Source of the DNA: Sutterella wadsworthensis 2_1_59BFAA
GTDB taxonomy: Bacteria > Pseudomonadota > Gammaproteobacteria > Burkholderiales > Burkholderiaceae_F
Assembly: GCF_000297775.1 (NCBI RefSeq)
Contig: NZ_JH815514.1
Location: 265,455-329,454, forward strand
DNA length: 64,000 nucleotides
Direction: 5' to 3'
Below are positions 9,275 to 20,297 of this stretch, piece by piece. Under the pieces are notes generated by a model, which saw only the letters and a program-made list of their open reading frames with translations, was not told where the DNA came from and searched no databases. Positions within the stretch are counted from its first letter, which is position 1; every line of letters begins with the position of its first letter. Made by a program: the position numbers and the translations under genes.

Positions 9275-9324
9275 TTCTAAAGTCCGTCAATCATAGTTGA
9301 ATTCCCGAAGGCTTTGAGAAAGCT

Positions 9325-9355
9325 TTGACAGGCATCCTCAGGCGTTGATTACAAT
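9325..9355 (+). promoter_or_regulatory. candidate sigma-70 promoter
   Basis: TTGACA at 9325-9330 and TACAAT at 9350-9355 with a 19-base spacer, in the 117-base gap between divergent birA and the secreted unknown protein. Transcription would start near 9362. That is downstream of the TTG codon at 9359 and supports the ATG at 9392 as the true start. Confidence 0.5.
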
Positions 9356-9391
9356 GAGTTGGCAACGCGTTCCCAATCATCCTCTCTCCCA

Positions 9392-10243
9392 ATGCGCTTC
9401 TCAACATCCCCGCTTCTGTCCGCCGTCATGCTCTGCGCCGCGTCGCAGTCTGCCGTCGGCGCCATGGCCCTGATGGATCTGGACAGCAGACAGATTCTTC
9501 AGCTGGAAGGCAACCTGCTCTTCATCACCGAGCCTCTGGCGGAACAGCTCAATGGCTTTCCGGGAATGGCGGACAAGCCCGTCAAGGCTGGTGAAACCGC
9601 AACGGAAGCCTTTGTTGCGCGTCTGGCCGCGATCTCCGACGAGCAGTGGAAGGCCTTTCTTTCGAAAACCGCTGCCGACGACGAGCAGGAGGCGGCCAGA
9701 CGGCTTGCTCCCGTCGCCGCGGCCTGCACGGACATCGGCTGCGACGGCATCTACGTGTCCGTCAATCCGCTCGGCAACGGGGAGACACACCGTCTCCTTG
9801 CCGTCGTCTTCGGATCCGACACCCGTGAGACCCTCGACAGGGCGGCAGGCGTCTTTCTTCGTGAGGGCCACCTGCGCTACAAGACCGCAACGGTCATCCG
9901 CAACGGAGAGGCCGTGGGACGCACCCCCGTCTTCAAGGGAGAGGCTCAGGACGTGACGCTCGTCACGCACGAGAACGTCGTCGTCACGATTGCCAAGACC
10001 ATGACGCTGAGCAAGGACTCGGAAGCATTTAAAATGCACCTCACCCGTCAGCAGCCCGTCATCGCCCCTGTGGACGCCGAAACGCCGCTGGGCACGCTGA
10101 GCATCTGGCTCAACGGCAAGTGCCTGCGGTCCGTGCCGGTCTACGCGAAGGAGCCCGTCAAGGAAGGCTCCCTGTGGCAAAGGGTCCGGGACACGATCAT
10201 ACTGACAACGACAGACATCAACGAAGCGGAGAAATCCCGATGA
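9392..10243 (+). CDS. secreted hypothetical protein
   Basis: A 283-residue protein whose family I do not recognise. ATG 9392 was preferred over an in-frame TTG at 9359 because it starts directly with a signal peptide (basic residue, hydrophobic core, AVGA cleavage site near residue 24), and a promoter-like pair lies just upstream. The mature part has mixed alpha/beta character, one CTDIGC cysteine pair, a region with conserved-looking IYVSVNPLGNG, and no repeats or membrane segments. It probably sits in the periplasm. Its stop overlaps the next start (ATGA), coupling it to a DUF493 gene. Confidence 0.7.
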   Translation: MRFSTSPLLSAVMLCAASQSAVGAMALMDLDSRQILQLEGNLLFITEPLAEQLNGFPGMADKPVKAGETATEAFVARLAAISDEQWKAFLSKTAADDEQEAARRLAPVAAACTDIGCDGIYVSVNPLGNGETHRLLAVVFGSDTRETLDRAAGVFLREGHLRYKTATVIRNGEAVGRTPVFKGEAQDVTLVTHENVVVTIAKTMTLSKDSEAFKMHLTRQQPVIAPVDAETPLGTLSIWLNGKCLRSVPVYAKEPVKEGSLWQRVRDTIILTTTDINEAEKSR

Positions 10244-10533
10244 ACGACAATTCCAAGCCCCAGCCCGACGACCTGACTCCGGTCATGGTCTTTCCCATGC
10301 TGAACTTCCCGATCAAGATCATGGGCCTCAACCAGCCTGAGTTTCCTGTCGCGATCAGCGAACTCGCCTCCGGACACTTCGCCGACTTCGACAAGGGCAC
10401 GATGACGACGGCCCTCTCCAAGACCGGCAAGTATCTTGCGCTCAGCATCATGGTGAACGCGCAGTCTCAGGAACAGCTCGACAACTTCTACCGAGCCCTG
10501 ACCGCGCACCCGATGGTCAAGGTGGCGCTCTGA
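10240..10533 (+). CDS. DUF493 (YbeD-like) family protein
   Basis: A 97-residue cytoplasmic protein matching the DUF493/YbeD fold: the FPxxFPIKIMG segment near residues 18-28 followed by a ferredoxin-like beta-alpha-beta with LSIMVNAQSQEQLDNFYRAL and a terminal MVKVAL strand. YbeD resembles the regulatory ACT-like domain of phosphoglycerate dehydrogenase, but its function is not firmly known. In many proteobacteria it lies next to lipB or dacA; here it sits between a secreted unknown and a MenA-like gene. Its start overlaps the upstream stop (ATGA) and its stop overlaps the next start (TGATG). Confidence 0.82.
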   Translation: MNDNSKPQPDDLTPVMVFPMLNFPIKIMGLNQPEFPVAISELASGHFADFDKGTMTTALSKTGKYLALSIMVNAQSQEQLDNFYRALTAHPMVKVAL

Positions 10534-11444
10534 TGACGGGCGTCGAGGACGTCAAGCCCGGCAGCCTGAAGGCCTGGATGGCCTTCACGCGCCCGAAGAC
10601 ATGGGGCGTGGCCGTGGCTCCCGTCATTGCCGCGCTAAGCCTCGCCCTGTTCGAAACGGGCAGATTTGATGCCCTGACCGCGTTCTTCACGATGACGATC
10701 GCTCTGCTCATGCAGATCATCAGCAACATGAAGAACGATCTGGGCTATACGGAGAAGAAGGCGGAAACAGGCAACCGCAGGGGGCTTCCCCGTGCAACCA
10801 CCCAGGGCTGGATCTCCATTTCTGCCGCCCGAAGGGCCATTCTCACGCTCATCGTGCTGGCACTGCTCAACACCGCCGTGCTCATCTGGCTCGGCGGCTG
10901 GGTCTTCGCGCTGATCGGCATCTCCTCGGTCATTGCCGCCTATTCGTACATGGGCGGTCCGAAGCCCATTGCCTACACGCCGTTCGGAGAGGCGACGGTG
11001 CTCGTATTCTTCGGTCTCACGGCCGTCTGCGGCTCCTACTACCTGCAGACCTTCACGGTGTCGGCAAACGCCGTCCTCCTGAGCATCTCGCTCGGCTCGA
11101 TCGCGGCCGCCGTGCTCGCCGTCAACAACTGGAGGGACAGAGTGCACGACAAGAGCATCGGCCGCCAAACGCTTGCGGTCGTGCTCGGCGACAAGACCTT
11201 CACGGCAGTCTTCAGAATCATGACGGCGCTGCCGCTTGCCCTCGGCCTCGTCATGGCCGCCGCGCCCGGATTCTGGCCCTGCCTGCTTGTACTGCTCTGC
11301 CTGCCGCTGTGCCTTCCGCTGTGGAAGCAGTTCGGCACGCTGCAGCACGAGGCGCTCAACGCCACGATGTTCGGATGCGTCAAGTACGAACTCGCCTATT
11401 CGGTGCTTTTTTCTCTGGGCGCACTGCTTGCCTGCCTTCTCTGA
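10533..11444 (+). CDS. menA: UbiA-family prenyltransferase, MenA-like (1,4-dihydroxy-2-naphthoate polyprenyltransferase)
   Basis: A 303-residue polytopic membrane enzyme with eight or nine hydrophobic segments. Both Asp-rich prenyl-diphosphate motifs are visible: NMKND at 65-69 (usually NxxxD) and NNWRDRVHDKSIGRQT in the middle, the latter closely matching MenA rather than UbiA. It would attach the polyprenyl tail in menaquinone synthesis. UbiE at 44.0 kb can do the following C-methylation, and the bd oxidase at 60-63 kb could use the quinol. It is the last gene of a three-gene coupled operon ending in a terminator. Confidence 0.85.
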   Translation: MTGVEDVKPGSLKAWMAFTRPKTWGVAVAPVIAALSLALFETGRFDALTAFFTMTIALLMQIISNMKNDLGYTEKKAETGNRRGLPRATTQGWISISAARRAILTLIVLALLNTAVLIWLGGWVFALIGISSVIAAYSYMGGPKPIAYTPFGEATVLVFFGLTAVCGSYYLQTFTVSANAVLLSISLGSIAAAVLAVNNWRDRVHDKSIGRQTLAVVLGDKTFTAVFRIMTALPLALGLVMAAAPGFWPCLLVLLCLPLCLPLWKQFGTLQHEALNATMFGCVKYELAYSVLFSLGALLACLL

Positions 11445-11461
11445 GGCGCCGAATCATCAAC

Positions 11462-11501
11462 AAAAAACTCTCCCCCGCTGCAGGCGGGCGGAGAGTTTTT
11501 T
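11462..11501. terminator. bidirectional Rho-independent terminator
   Basis: An inverted repeat AAAAAACTCTCC...GGAGAGTTTTTT with an inner GC-rich part (CCCGC/GCGGG) around a short loop. A-tract and T-tract on either side allow termination of menA on the plus strand and of the BON lipoprotein gene on the minus strand. Confidence 0.85.
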
Positions 11502-11520
11502 ATCCTTCAGGGCACGGGGC

Positions 11521-12165
11521 TTACGGTTCGGCGCTCTTCGAGCTGTTGTTCGACTCGAGATTCTTGAGACGCTCCTTGATGGCTGCTTCGCTTTCGATCG
11601 TAAAGCAGGTCACGACCTGCTGAACGCCGGAAACTCCGGCGGCCACCTTGGTGGCGGTCCTTGCCTCATCGATCGTCACGATGCCCATCAGATAGACGAT
11701 GCCGCGCTGGACGTCGACCTTCATCTGGTTGAGCGAAATCTTCTTGGTGCCGATGATCGAACTGCGGACCTTGGTCGCGAGCATCGAGTCGGAAAGGACG
11801 GCACCCACGGTGGCGGGCGTCATCACGGCGAGTTCGTTGATCACGGAATGCACGCCCACGCTCTTGACGGCCGTGTCCTGGGCCTTCTGCCTGTCGGCGG
11901 CCGTGAGCACTTCGCCCGTCAGAAGCACCTTGCCCTCGTAGCTCGTCACGACCACGTGGTGCTTTTCATGTCCGATGACCTCGCCGATTTCATAGCGAAC
12001 GCGCTTCTCGAGCACTTCGTCGTCGACAATGCTGCCGGTCGTTCGACGGTCCGTAATGACGGTTGCCGACGTGACGGCCGCGCCGCCGATCAGAATCGGC
12101 GCACATCCGCTCAAGCCGACCGTCGCGACGGCGGCAGCCAGAACGAACACCTTAGAAACTGTCAT
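11521..12165 (-). CDS. BON domain lipoprotein (DolP/YraP-like)
   Basis: A 214-residue lipoprotein: signal peptide with lipobox LSGC (Cys20), then two BON domains (about residues 50-115 and 125-195) and a low-complexity Ser/Asn tail. DolP-type proteins sit in the outer membrane, bind anionic phospholipid and support envelope integrity. The second BON domain contains the typical VYLMGIVTIDEA turn and the VSGVQQVVTCF strand. The gene start overlaps the upstream Crp-like gene by 14 bases, so the two are one transcript. In other betaproteobacteria this gene often lies near the yraN/gmhA group, which is not the case here. Confidence 0.87.
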   Translation of the reverse strand: MTVSKVFVLAAAVATVGLSGCAPILIGGAAVTSATVITDRRTTGSIVDDEVLEKRVRYEIGEVIGHEKHHVVVTSYEGKVLLTGEVLTAADRQKAQDTAVKSVGVHSVINELAVMTPATVGAVLSDSMLATKVRSSIIGTKKISLNQMKVDVQRGIVYLMGIVTIDEARTATKVAAGVSGVQQVVTCFTIESEAAIKERLKNLESNNSSKSAEP

Positions 12166-12949
12166 ATTCTTCCCTCCTCCGGGCCTGTCTCAAGGCCTCC
12201 GCCGCACGCTCCTCGGCGCGGCTCTGCTGCATGAACGGCATGAGCCATTCCCAATACTTCAAAAACGTCCGGCGCCTCAGCCAGATCCTCCGGCTTCGCC
12301 TGCGGATGTCATCATGCGAGCCCCACTGCCTGACCACGTCGCTGACGGTCTCGAACTTGCAGCCGAGCAGCCTTGCAATCGTCCCCTTGTCGGGATAGAA
12401 GGGCAGCTCCACCCATTCCACGCCTTTGGAGAAAAGATTCGCCATGGCCGCCGGCTCCTCGCAGTGAAGCATCAACAATAATAATGCGCCGAGGCGCTCC
12501 TCGACCGTGCCGGAATAATTGAGAAACATACCCATCCTGTCGCAGATCGACGAGACGGAGGAGTATCCCGACAGCTCGTGCTGCCACTCGGGATTCTGGT
12601 CGGCGATCTTCAGAAGCAGCTCCTGGTTCACCACCAGCACCTCGGTCGACGTCAGACACCAGTGACGTCTGGGCATGCGGTCCCTCACGTACAGATTCTC
12701 ATAATTGCCGCACAGCGCGCCGGGCCCCGCCATCGACAGAAGCAGGGGCTCGTCCCTCACTGGATCCAGCAGAGCCTTCACCACAAATCCTGAACGCACG
12801 TACATCAGATTGCCGAACAGACCGGGAGAGGTGTAGATCACGTCGCCGCGACGGAATTTCATGGGATGCCCGATGCCTGCCAGCACAAAGCTCATCGACT
12901 GCGAAAGGCAGGGGGACATCCAGGGAATGACTTCGGGGGTCATAAACAA
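12152..12949 (-). CDS. Crp/Fnr-like transcriptional regulator
   Basis: A 265-residue protein with an N-terminal cyclic-nucleotide-binding-like beta roll (about residues 25-130, with GDVIY, GNLMYVRSGFV and LLSMAGPGALCG turns), a long dimerisation helix and a winged helix-turn-helix near 185-215 (KGTIARLLGCKFETVSDVV). The arginine-rich stretch after it and a tail of about 40 residues are unusual. No Fnr-type N-terminal cysteine cluster is present, so the signal is not evident. It overlaps the BON lipoprotein gene by 14 bases and starts right at the edge of the DnaA-box region. Confidence 0.72.
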   Translation of the reverse strand: MFMTPEVIPWMSPCLSQSMSFVLAGIGHPMKFRRGDVIYTSPGLFGNLMYVRSGFVVKALLDPVRDEPLLLSMAGPGALCGNYENLYVRDRMPRRHWCLTSTEVLVVNQELLLKIADQNPEWQHELSGYSSVSSICDRMGMFLNYSGTVEERLGALLLLMLHCEEPAAMANLFSKGVEWVELPFYPDKGTIARLLGCKFETVSDVVRQWGSHDDIRRRSRRIWLRRRTFLKYWEWLMPFMQQSRAEERAAEALRQARRREEYDSF

Positions 12950-12963
12950 AAATGTTTAAAAAT

Positions 12964-13390
12964 CTGTGGTCAACTTTGTGGATAACTTCTGATGAAGATT
13001 CTCGATTTTGTGGATAACTTTTTTGTGCACCTTCCGGAGCCCAAAGTTGTCCCCTGCTTTTCCCGTCTTTCCCACAGGAGATCCAGAGGCTTGTCCACAC
13101 GCTTTTCACAGGTGCATCTTATTGTTTTTTAGGTACAAAAGTCTATTATCCACAAAAACCGTCCTCACCTACTACTTACCACTACTAACATAAAGAATTT
13201 AAGAAGAAATATATAGAGTAGAACTTTGCGAGGATCCTTCAACTTTACACAAAAAACGGAAAATGTAGAAACGCAAGAACCGGGGAGAAGGCGACTGGAG
13301 ATCAAAAGAGGGCTTTAAAATGCGCCCATTTCCGATCGCCAACCTGTGGATAACTTGTGGGTTATTCTGTGTATTCCCTGTGGATTGGGT
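12964..13390. other. oriC: candidate replication origin (oriC)
   Basis: The gap of 487 bases between the Crp-like gene and the flavin oxidoreductase contains no gene. It has four perfect DnaA boxes (TTATCCACA or reverse complement) at 12977-12985, 13009-13017, 13146-13154 and 13345-13353. A one-mismatch box lies at 13091-13099, with two-mismatch boxes near 12964, 13356 and 13379. Between 13121 and 13270 the DNA is AT-rich. CTACTA elements follow the 13146 box. Sampled lines of the plus strand change from C-rich (left) to G-rich (right) across this gap while genes on both sides are minus-strand, as expected at an origin. The call is inference from these signs. Confidence 0.72.
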
Positions 13391-13436
13391 GCATTTATTA
13401 CTGTGCTCCAAAAGTTTTTATTTTGGAGGCGAAAAC

Positions 13437-15467
13437 TCAGAGACTGCGCTTTTCGAGTGCCTGAAGGACGTAAATGCCGTCCAGAGCAGCCTCTCCCGCC
13501 GTTCCGAAGGGGGCCTTGAACTTCATGCTGCCCGCCGCTTCAAAGGGAATGCCGAGCTCGGTGAGCTCGTTCTGGAGTTCTGCATTCGCCTCGCGGTCTC
13601 CGACCACGACGATGTGGTCGACGCGAAGGATGGTGGAGCCTTCTTCGCCCTCGCAACTCACTCGCACCGAGTGGCTGTCGATCTGTTCGACGTTGGCCTC
13701 GTCGAAGATGTTCACGCCGTGCATGCGCAGCCACTGGACTTCGTAGAGCCTGCGCTCGTGTGCAAAGAGCTCCTCGGTGGTCTCATTCGTTTCATTGATG
13801 AGGTAGACCTTGCGCGGAGCGGGGTTGAGATGGGGGATGACGCCGAGCGTGCCGCCGATGTGTTCGGCGGGGTCGCCGATGCCCCAGGCGCAGCACCATT
13901 CATCGTGCGCCTTCAGGTCGTGGGTGCAGAGATGGCGCGTGACGTCCACGGCGACGTTTCCGCTGCCGATGACGGCGACACGGTGGCCGACGGGCACGCG
14001 GCCCTGCAGCAGGTCCTCAAGCGAAAGGACGTTGGGCGTGTCGATGCCGGGAATGTCGGGCATGCAGGATTCCTTGCCCGTGGCGAGCAGGATCCTGCTT
14101 CCGCTGTAGTTGTCCTCAATCCACTGCGCGGTGGCGCGAGTGTTGCGGATGATTTCGACGCCGAGCTCGACGAGCTCGCGCTCCTGCACCTTGAGAAGCT
14201 CCGCGATTGAGCTTCGGCCCTGAATCTTTGCGCAGAGCCTGTAAAGGCCGCCAAGTTCGGGACCTTCGTCAACGAGGGTGATCTTGTGGCCTCTCAGAGC
14301 GCCCTCACGGGCCGCAGCCATGCCGGCAGGGCCTCCCCCTACGACGAGTATGTCGAGGCCGCCAGGATGCTTGTGAGAGCGTCTGAGGACGTATGGGTCT
14401 GCAATGCAGGCCAGCATTTCCCTGCCCTCGCGCCTGTCGGGGCGCGTGCAGCCGTGCGGACAGAGTGTGCATGGCCTGACGGGCTTGCCCGTGTGCACGT
14501 GCTCCACCCAGCGTGCGTCCGCAATGAGCGGACGACCGATCTCGACGAGACTCGTGATGTTGTTCTGCAGGATGTCGTCAAGCCTGTCGGGCCCCGGCAT
14601 GCGGTGGCCGAAGATGACGGGAACCTTGATCTCCCGGGAGAACTTCTCCATGAACGGCACCCAGACGCCTGCGGGTGTCAGGTCGCTGTTGACGGGAACG
14701 CTGTTGGGCGTAAAGCCGATGTCGAAACTGAAGAGATTGACGCCTTCGTAATGAAGGGCCTGGGCAAAGGCAAGGAGGTCGTGCCATTCGCTGCCGCCCG
14801 CGTGCAGGTCAAGAAGCGAAAGGCGGTATGAGATGATCGGCGCCGGTCCGACGAAGCTTCGGATGCGGCGGACGAGCTCGACCGCAAAGAGCGTGCGGGC
14901 CTGCAGGCCCCACTTGTCGTGGCGGCGGTTGAAGAGGCGACTCGAAAAGACGTTCGGCAGGGAAAGGCGGCCGCCGTAGATCTCCACGCCGTCGAATTCT
15001 CCGTGCAGGATGGCGTGGTAGGCAAAGAGGGAGTACTGGCTGATCAAGTGGCTCACCAGGAGCCCCGGAGCCCTGTGCAGCGTGCGCCCCGTGTCCCTGT
15101 TGCGAAAGCGCGAGGCGGAGACGGCAAACATGTGGTCTGCCCCGGCGCCGTGGTGCTGAAGCTGAAGAAGGACCTTGGAGCCCGACTCATGGATGACGGA
15201 TGTTAGGCGAACCGCATTGTTGAGCAGGCCGGCCGTCAGGACGGGGTCCTTGAGATTCCGCAGACCAGTTTCGTGCACGACGCCGTTGCCGAGGATGAAG
15301 AGCCCCGGCCCGTCGCCACGCGCGCGTTCCTCGTAGAACTCCACGACGCGCGGGTCGAAGTAGTCCTGCTTTTCGAGGCCTGTCTCAACGGGGGCCATGA
15401 CGATCCTGTTCTTCAGGAAGTGCGATCCCACCTTGAGAGGCAGAAACAGATGCGGATAGGCGGCCAT
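13437..15467 (-). CDS. NADH:flavin oxidoreductase, OYE/FadH-like architecture
   Basis: A 676-residue enzyme with an N-terminal FMN TIM barrel (1-325), a [4Fe-4S] site (Cys333, Cys336, Cys340, Cys354) and a C-terminal FAD/NAD(P) module (VVGGGPAG at about 375-382; second Rossmann VIGSGNVAVDV). This is the layout of 2,4-dienoyl-CoA reductase and trimethylamine dehydrogenase. The barrel is divergent: the segment holding the FadH catalytic Tyr reads GGRLSL, and the segment for the catalytic His lacks His. So the substrate is unknown. It is the end of the gyrB-side minus-strand block and stops next to the DnaA-box gap. Confidence 0.87.
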   Translation of the reverse strand: MAAYPHLFLPLKVGSHFLKNRIVMAPVETGLEKQDYFDPRVVEFYEERARGDGPGLFILGNGVVHETGLRNLKDPVLTAGLLNNAVRLTSVIHESGSKVLLQLQHHGAGADHMFAVSASRFRNRDTGRTLHRAPGLLVSHLISQYSLFAYHAILHGEFDGVEIYGGRLSLPNVFSSRLFNRRHDKWGLQARTLFAVELVRRIRSFVGPAPIISYRLSLLDLHAGGSEWHDLLAFAQALHYEGVNLFSFDIGFTPNSVPVNSDLTPAGVWVPFMEKFSREIKVPVIFGHRMPGPDRLDDILQNNITSLVEIGRPLIADARWVEHVHTGKPVRPCTLCPHGCTRPDRREGREMLACIADPYVLRRSHKHPGGLDILVVGGGPAGMAAAREGALRGHKITLVDEGPELGGLYRLCAKIQGRSSIAELLKVQERELVELGVEIIRNTRATAQWIEDNYSGSRILLATGKESCMPDIPGIDTPNVLSLEDLLQGRVPVGHRVAVIGSGNVAVDVTRHLCTHDLKAHDEWCCAWGIGDPAEHIGGTLGVIPHLNPAPRKVYLINETNETTEELFAHERRLYEVQWLRMHGVNIFDEANVEQIDSHSVRVSCEGEEGSTILRVDHIVVVGDREANAELQNELTELGIPFEAAGSMKFKAPFGTAGEAALDGIYVLQALEKRSL

Positions 15468-15471
15468 GATG

Positions 15472-16413
15472 CTAGGGAAGCTTCTCCAGATGATGGATGC
15501 CGAAGGGCACCAGCACGGACGGCACGATGTTGAGGCTCGGCTTCAGGTTGTTCGCCTGGTCGTCGAAGAAGATGTGCGGCCTGATGGCCTTGAGAAACGG
15601 CTGCTTGTCGAGACCGTCGAGCAGAAAGAGCTCCGCGGCGCTCATGCCGAAGCTTTTCAGTGTGGTGATCAGGCGCTCCTCGCTGGGCGCGCCTCGAGCC
15701 GTCACGATGGAGATGCGGACGGCGGGCTCGAAGTACGGGTCTGCGGCGCCCCTGTGGTTGTAATCGAAGCGCTGAAAGGCCGACAGCTGCTCGAAGAGCC
15801 TGCGCAGGGGCCCCGGCGAATGGGGCGTGGAGGCCTTTTCCTGCTCGAGTCGATGAAAGCCCGAGAGCCCCTCCTTCTGGTACTCGCGCTCGCTTTCGTC
15901 GTCGGCGATCACGCCGTCGAAGTCGAAGGCGATGCGCAGCGTCGGACTGGCGTCGTCATCCTCGTCCCCGACGGGAGACGGCATCACGAGGCCCGCAGGC
16001 TGGCCTGCGGCGATGGCATTGCGGACATTCTCGGGGTTGGCGCTCAGAAAGAGAGAGGCGTTGAAGGCGGCCAGATACGGATAGGTCGAGTGGCCCGACG
16101 TAAAGCCGCCCGCCGAAATGGGCAGCCTGTAGTGGCGGCACGAATGGAAGAAGCGCTGGGCCGTCTCAGGAGAGTTGCGCGAGAGCGCAATGACCCTGAA
16201 GGGCGCCAGATCGCCGTAGAGCTCGTTGAGGGCGAGCAGGCGGCGCACGAAGGGAAAGGCCACGCCCGGACGCAGGGGCGTGTTCTGGTAGCGGACCTGA
16301 TGGTCCCTGAATGCCTTGTAGCCCTTTTCCTCGAAAAGCGCGTGCTCCTCCTCAAGATCGAACAGCGCCCTTGAGGAAACGGCGATGACCACTTTTTCCT
16401 TGAGATTATCCAC
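15472..16413 (-). CDS. 5'-nucleotidase family protein
   Basis: 313 residues, matching the cytosolic 5'-nucleotidase family common in proteobacteria (VIAVSSRALFDLEEEH at the start, FDFDGVIADDESE as the haloacid dehalogenase nucleophile segment, IVTARGAP and FFDDQ as later motifs). It should hydrolyse nucleoside monophosphates. GTG 16413 was chosen because GGAGG lies 7 bases before it and the conserved core begins at once; an ATG at 16470 with GAGG upstream would add 19 unconserved residues. It is 4 bases from the flavin oxidoreductase start. Confidence 0.83.
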   Translation of the reverse strand: MDNLKEKVVIAVSSRALFDLEEEHALFEEKGYKAFRDHQVRYQNTPLRPGVAFPFVRRLLALNELYGDLAPFRVIALSRNSPETAQRFFHSCRHYRLPISAGGFTSGHSTYPYLAAFNASLFLSANPENVRNAIAAGQPAGLVMPSPVGDEDDDASPTLRIAFDFDGVIADDESEREYQKEGLSGFHRLEQEKASTPHSPGPLRRLFEQLSAFQRFDYNHRGAADPYFEPAVRISIVTARGAPSEERLITTLKSFGMSAAELFLLDGLDKQPFLKAIRPHIFFDDQANNLKPSLNIVPSVLVPFGIHHLEKLP

Positions 16414-16487
16414 GCGGCGTCCTCCAATGGTTTGAGGCGGTGAAAGCGGAAGGCCAGCGGCGCCGGCCATCCTGTTTCCCTCGGCGA

Positions 16488-19100
<2,613 letters not shown>

Positions 19101-19132
19101 CTAGTTCGGTTTCCTCTCGTGCGCTCGGAGCG

Positions 19133-20245
19133 TCAGATGCGCATCGGCATCACGACGTAGCGGAAGCGCTCCTGCGATTCGGGCATCGTGATCAGCACGC
19201 TGCCGGAGGCGGTGGAGAAGTTGAAGCGGACGGTCTTGTTCTTGAGGATGCCGAGCACTTCAAGGAGATAGGTGATGTTGAAGCCCATGTCGAGCTCGTC
19301 GTGCGTCCAGGGCACGTCGAAGCGTTCGAGAGCCTCTTCGTGGTCGGAGTTCGTGCTCTGGATTTGCAGGCCCTCGCCGTTGAGGATCCAGCGGATGCCG
19401 TGGAACTTCTCGTTCGTCATGATGCCGACGCGGCGAAGCGCGTTGGAGATCGCCTCGCGCTCAAGTTCAAGGGCGTTCGGGTTCGTGTCCTGAGAGGGAA
19501 GCACGCGCTTGTAGTCGGGGAAGCGGCCTTCGATGAGCTTGCTCATGAAGGTGATGTTGCCGAAGGAGAAGCACACCTGAAGGTCCGTGAACTGGACGCG
19601 GACGGGCGTGTCGTCCTCGGGGAGCAGGCGAATGAGCTCGCGCACGGTCTTGCGCGGGATGATGGCCTGCATCGGGGTGTTTTCGTCATCAACGTCGACT
19701 TCGCAGCAGGCGAGACGATGGGTGTCGGTGGCGACGGTGCGAAGCTTCTTGCCCTCGACGACGAAGAGTACGCCGTTGAGGTAGTAGCGGACGTCCTGAC
19801 TGGCCATAGCGAAGGCCGTCATCGTGAGCAGGTAGCGCAGCGTGCGGGACGGGATGAAGAGCGTCGTCTCCCACTGGCTTTCCTTGAGGACGGGGTATTC
19901 GTCGGCGGAGAGCGTCTGAAGCTGGAACTTGCCGTTGTTGCTGCTGATCGTGAGGCCGCGGTCGCCGAGATCGAACTGGACCTCGTTGGTGGCGGGAAGA
20001 GCCGTCAGGATGCTGGCGAGCTTGGAGGCGCCGACCGTGAAGCGGGTGTCGACGCCTGCGACGCCGACGGGAGCCTCGGTGCTGATCTGGATATCGAGGT
20101 CAGTGGCGGAGAACTTGACGTTCTCGCCGTTCTGCTCGATCAGGATGTTGCTCAGAATCGGCAGCGTCTGGCGCTTTTCAACAATGCCTTCGACGATTTT
20201 GACGGGTTTGAGCAGGTTTTCGCAGACGCTCTGGATGTTCTTCAT
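19133..20245 (-). CDS. dnaN: DNA polymerase III subunit beta (sliding clamp)
   Basis: 370 residues, the usual clamp length, built of three repeats of the clamp fold. Typical features are the start IVEKRQTLPILSNILIE, the middle YLNGVLF-VEGKKLRTVATDTHRLA segment, and the C-terminal YVVMPMRI tail that forms the hydrophobic partner-binding pocket. The dimer encircles DNA and tethers polymerase. It follows dnaA after 52 bases in the conserved dnaA-dnaN order and precedes gyrB (recF is absent between them). Confidence 0.98.
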   Translation of the reverse strand: MKNIQSVCENLLKPVKIVEGIVEKRQTLPILSNILIEQNGENVKFSATDLDIQISTEAPVGVAGVDTRFTVGASKLASILTALPATNEVQFDLGDRGLTISSNNGKFQLQTLSADEYPVLKESQWETTLFIPSRTLRYLLTMTAFAMASQDVRYYLNGVLFVVEGKKLRTVATDTHRLACCEVDVDDENTPMQAIIPRKTVRELIRLLPEDDTPVRVQFTDLQVCFSFGNITFMSKLIEGRFPDYKRVLPSQDTNPNALELEREAISNALRRVGIMTNEKFHGIRWILNGEGLQIQSTNSDHEEALERFDVPWTHDELDMGFNITYLLEVLGILKNKTVRFNFSTASGSVLITMPESQERFRYVVMPMRI

Positions 20246-20297
20246 AACAAATACCTGTTGAAAAATTCAAAAAATCGGGTTCCGTCGGGTGCTTCTG

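Noticed and set aside
16405-16413. A DnaA box (TTATCCACG) at the start codon of the 5'-nucleotidase gene
   Set aside because: A single one-mismatch site inside a coding start, likely chance.
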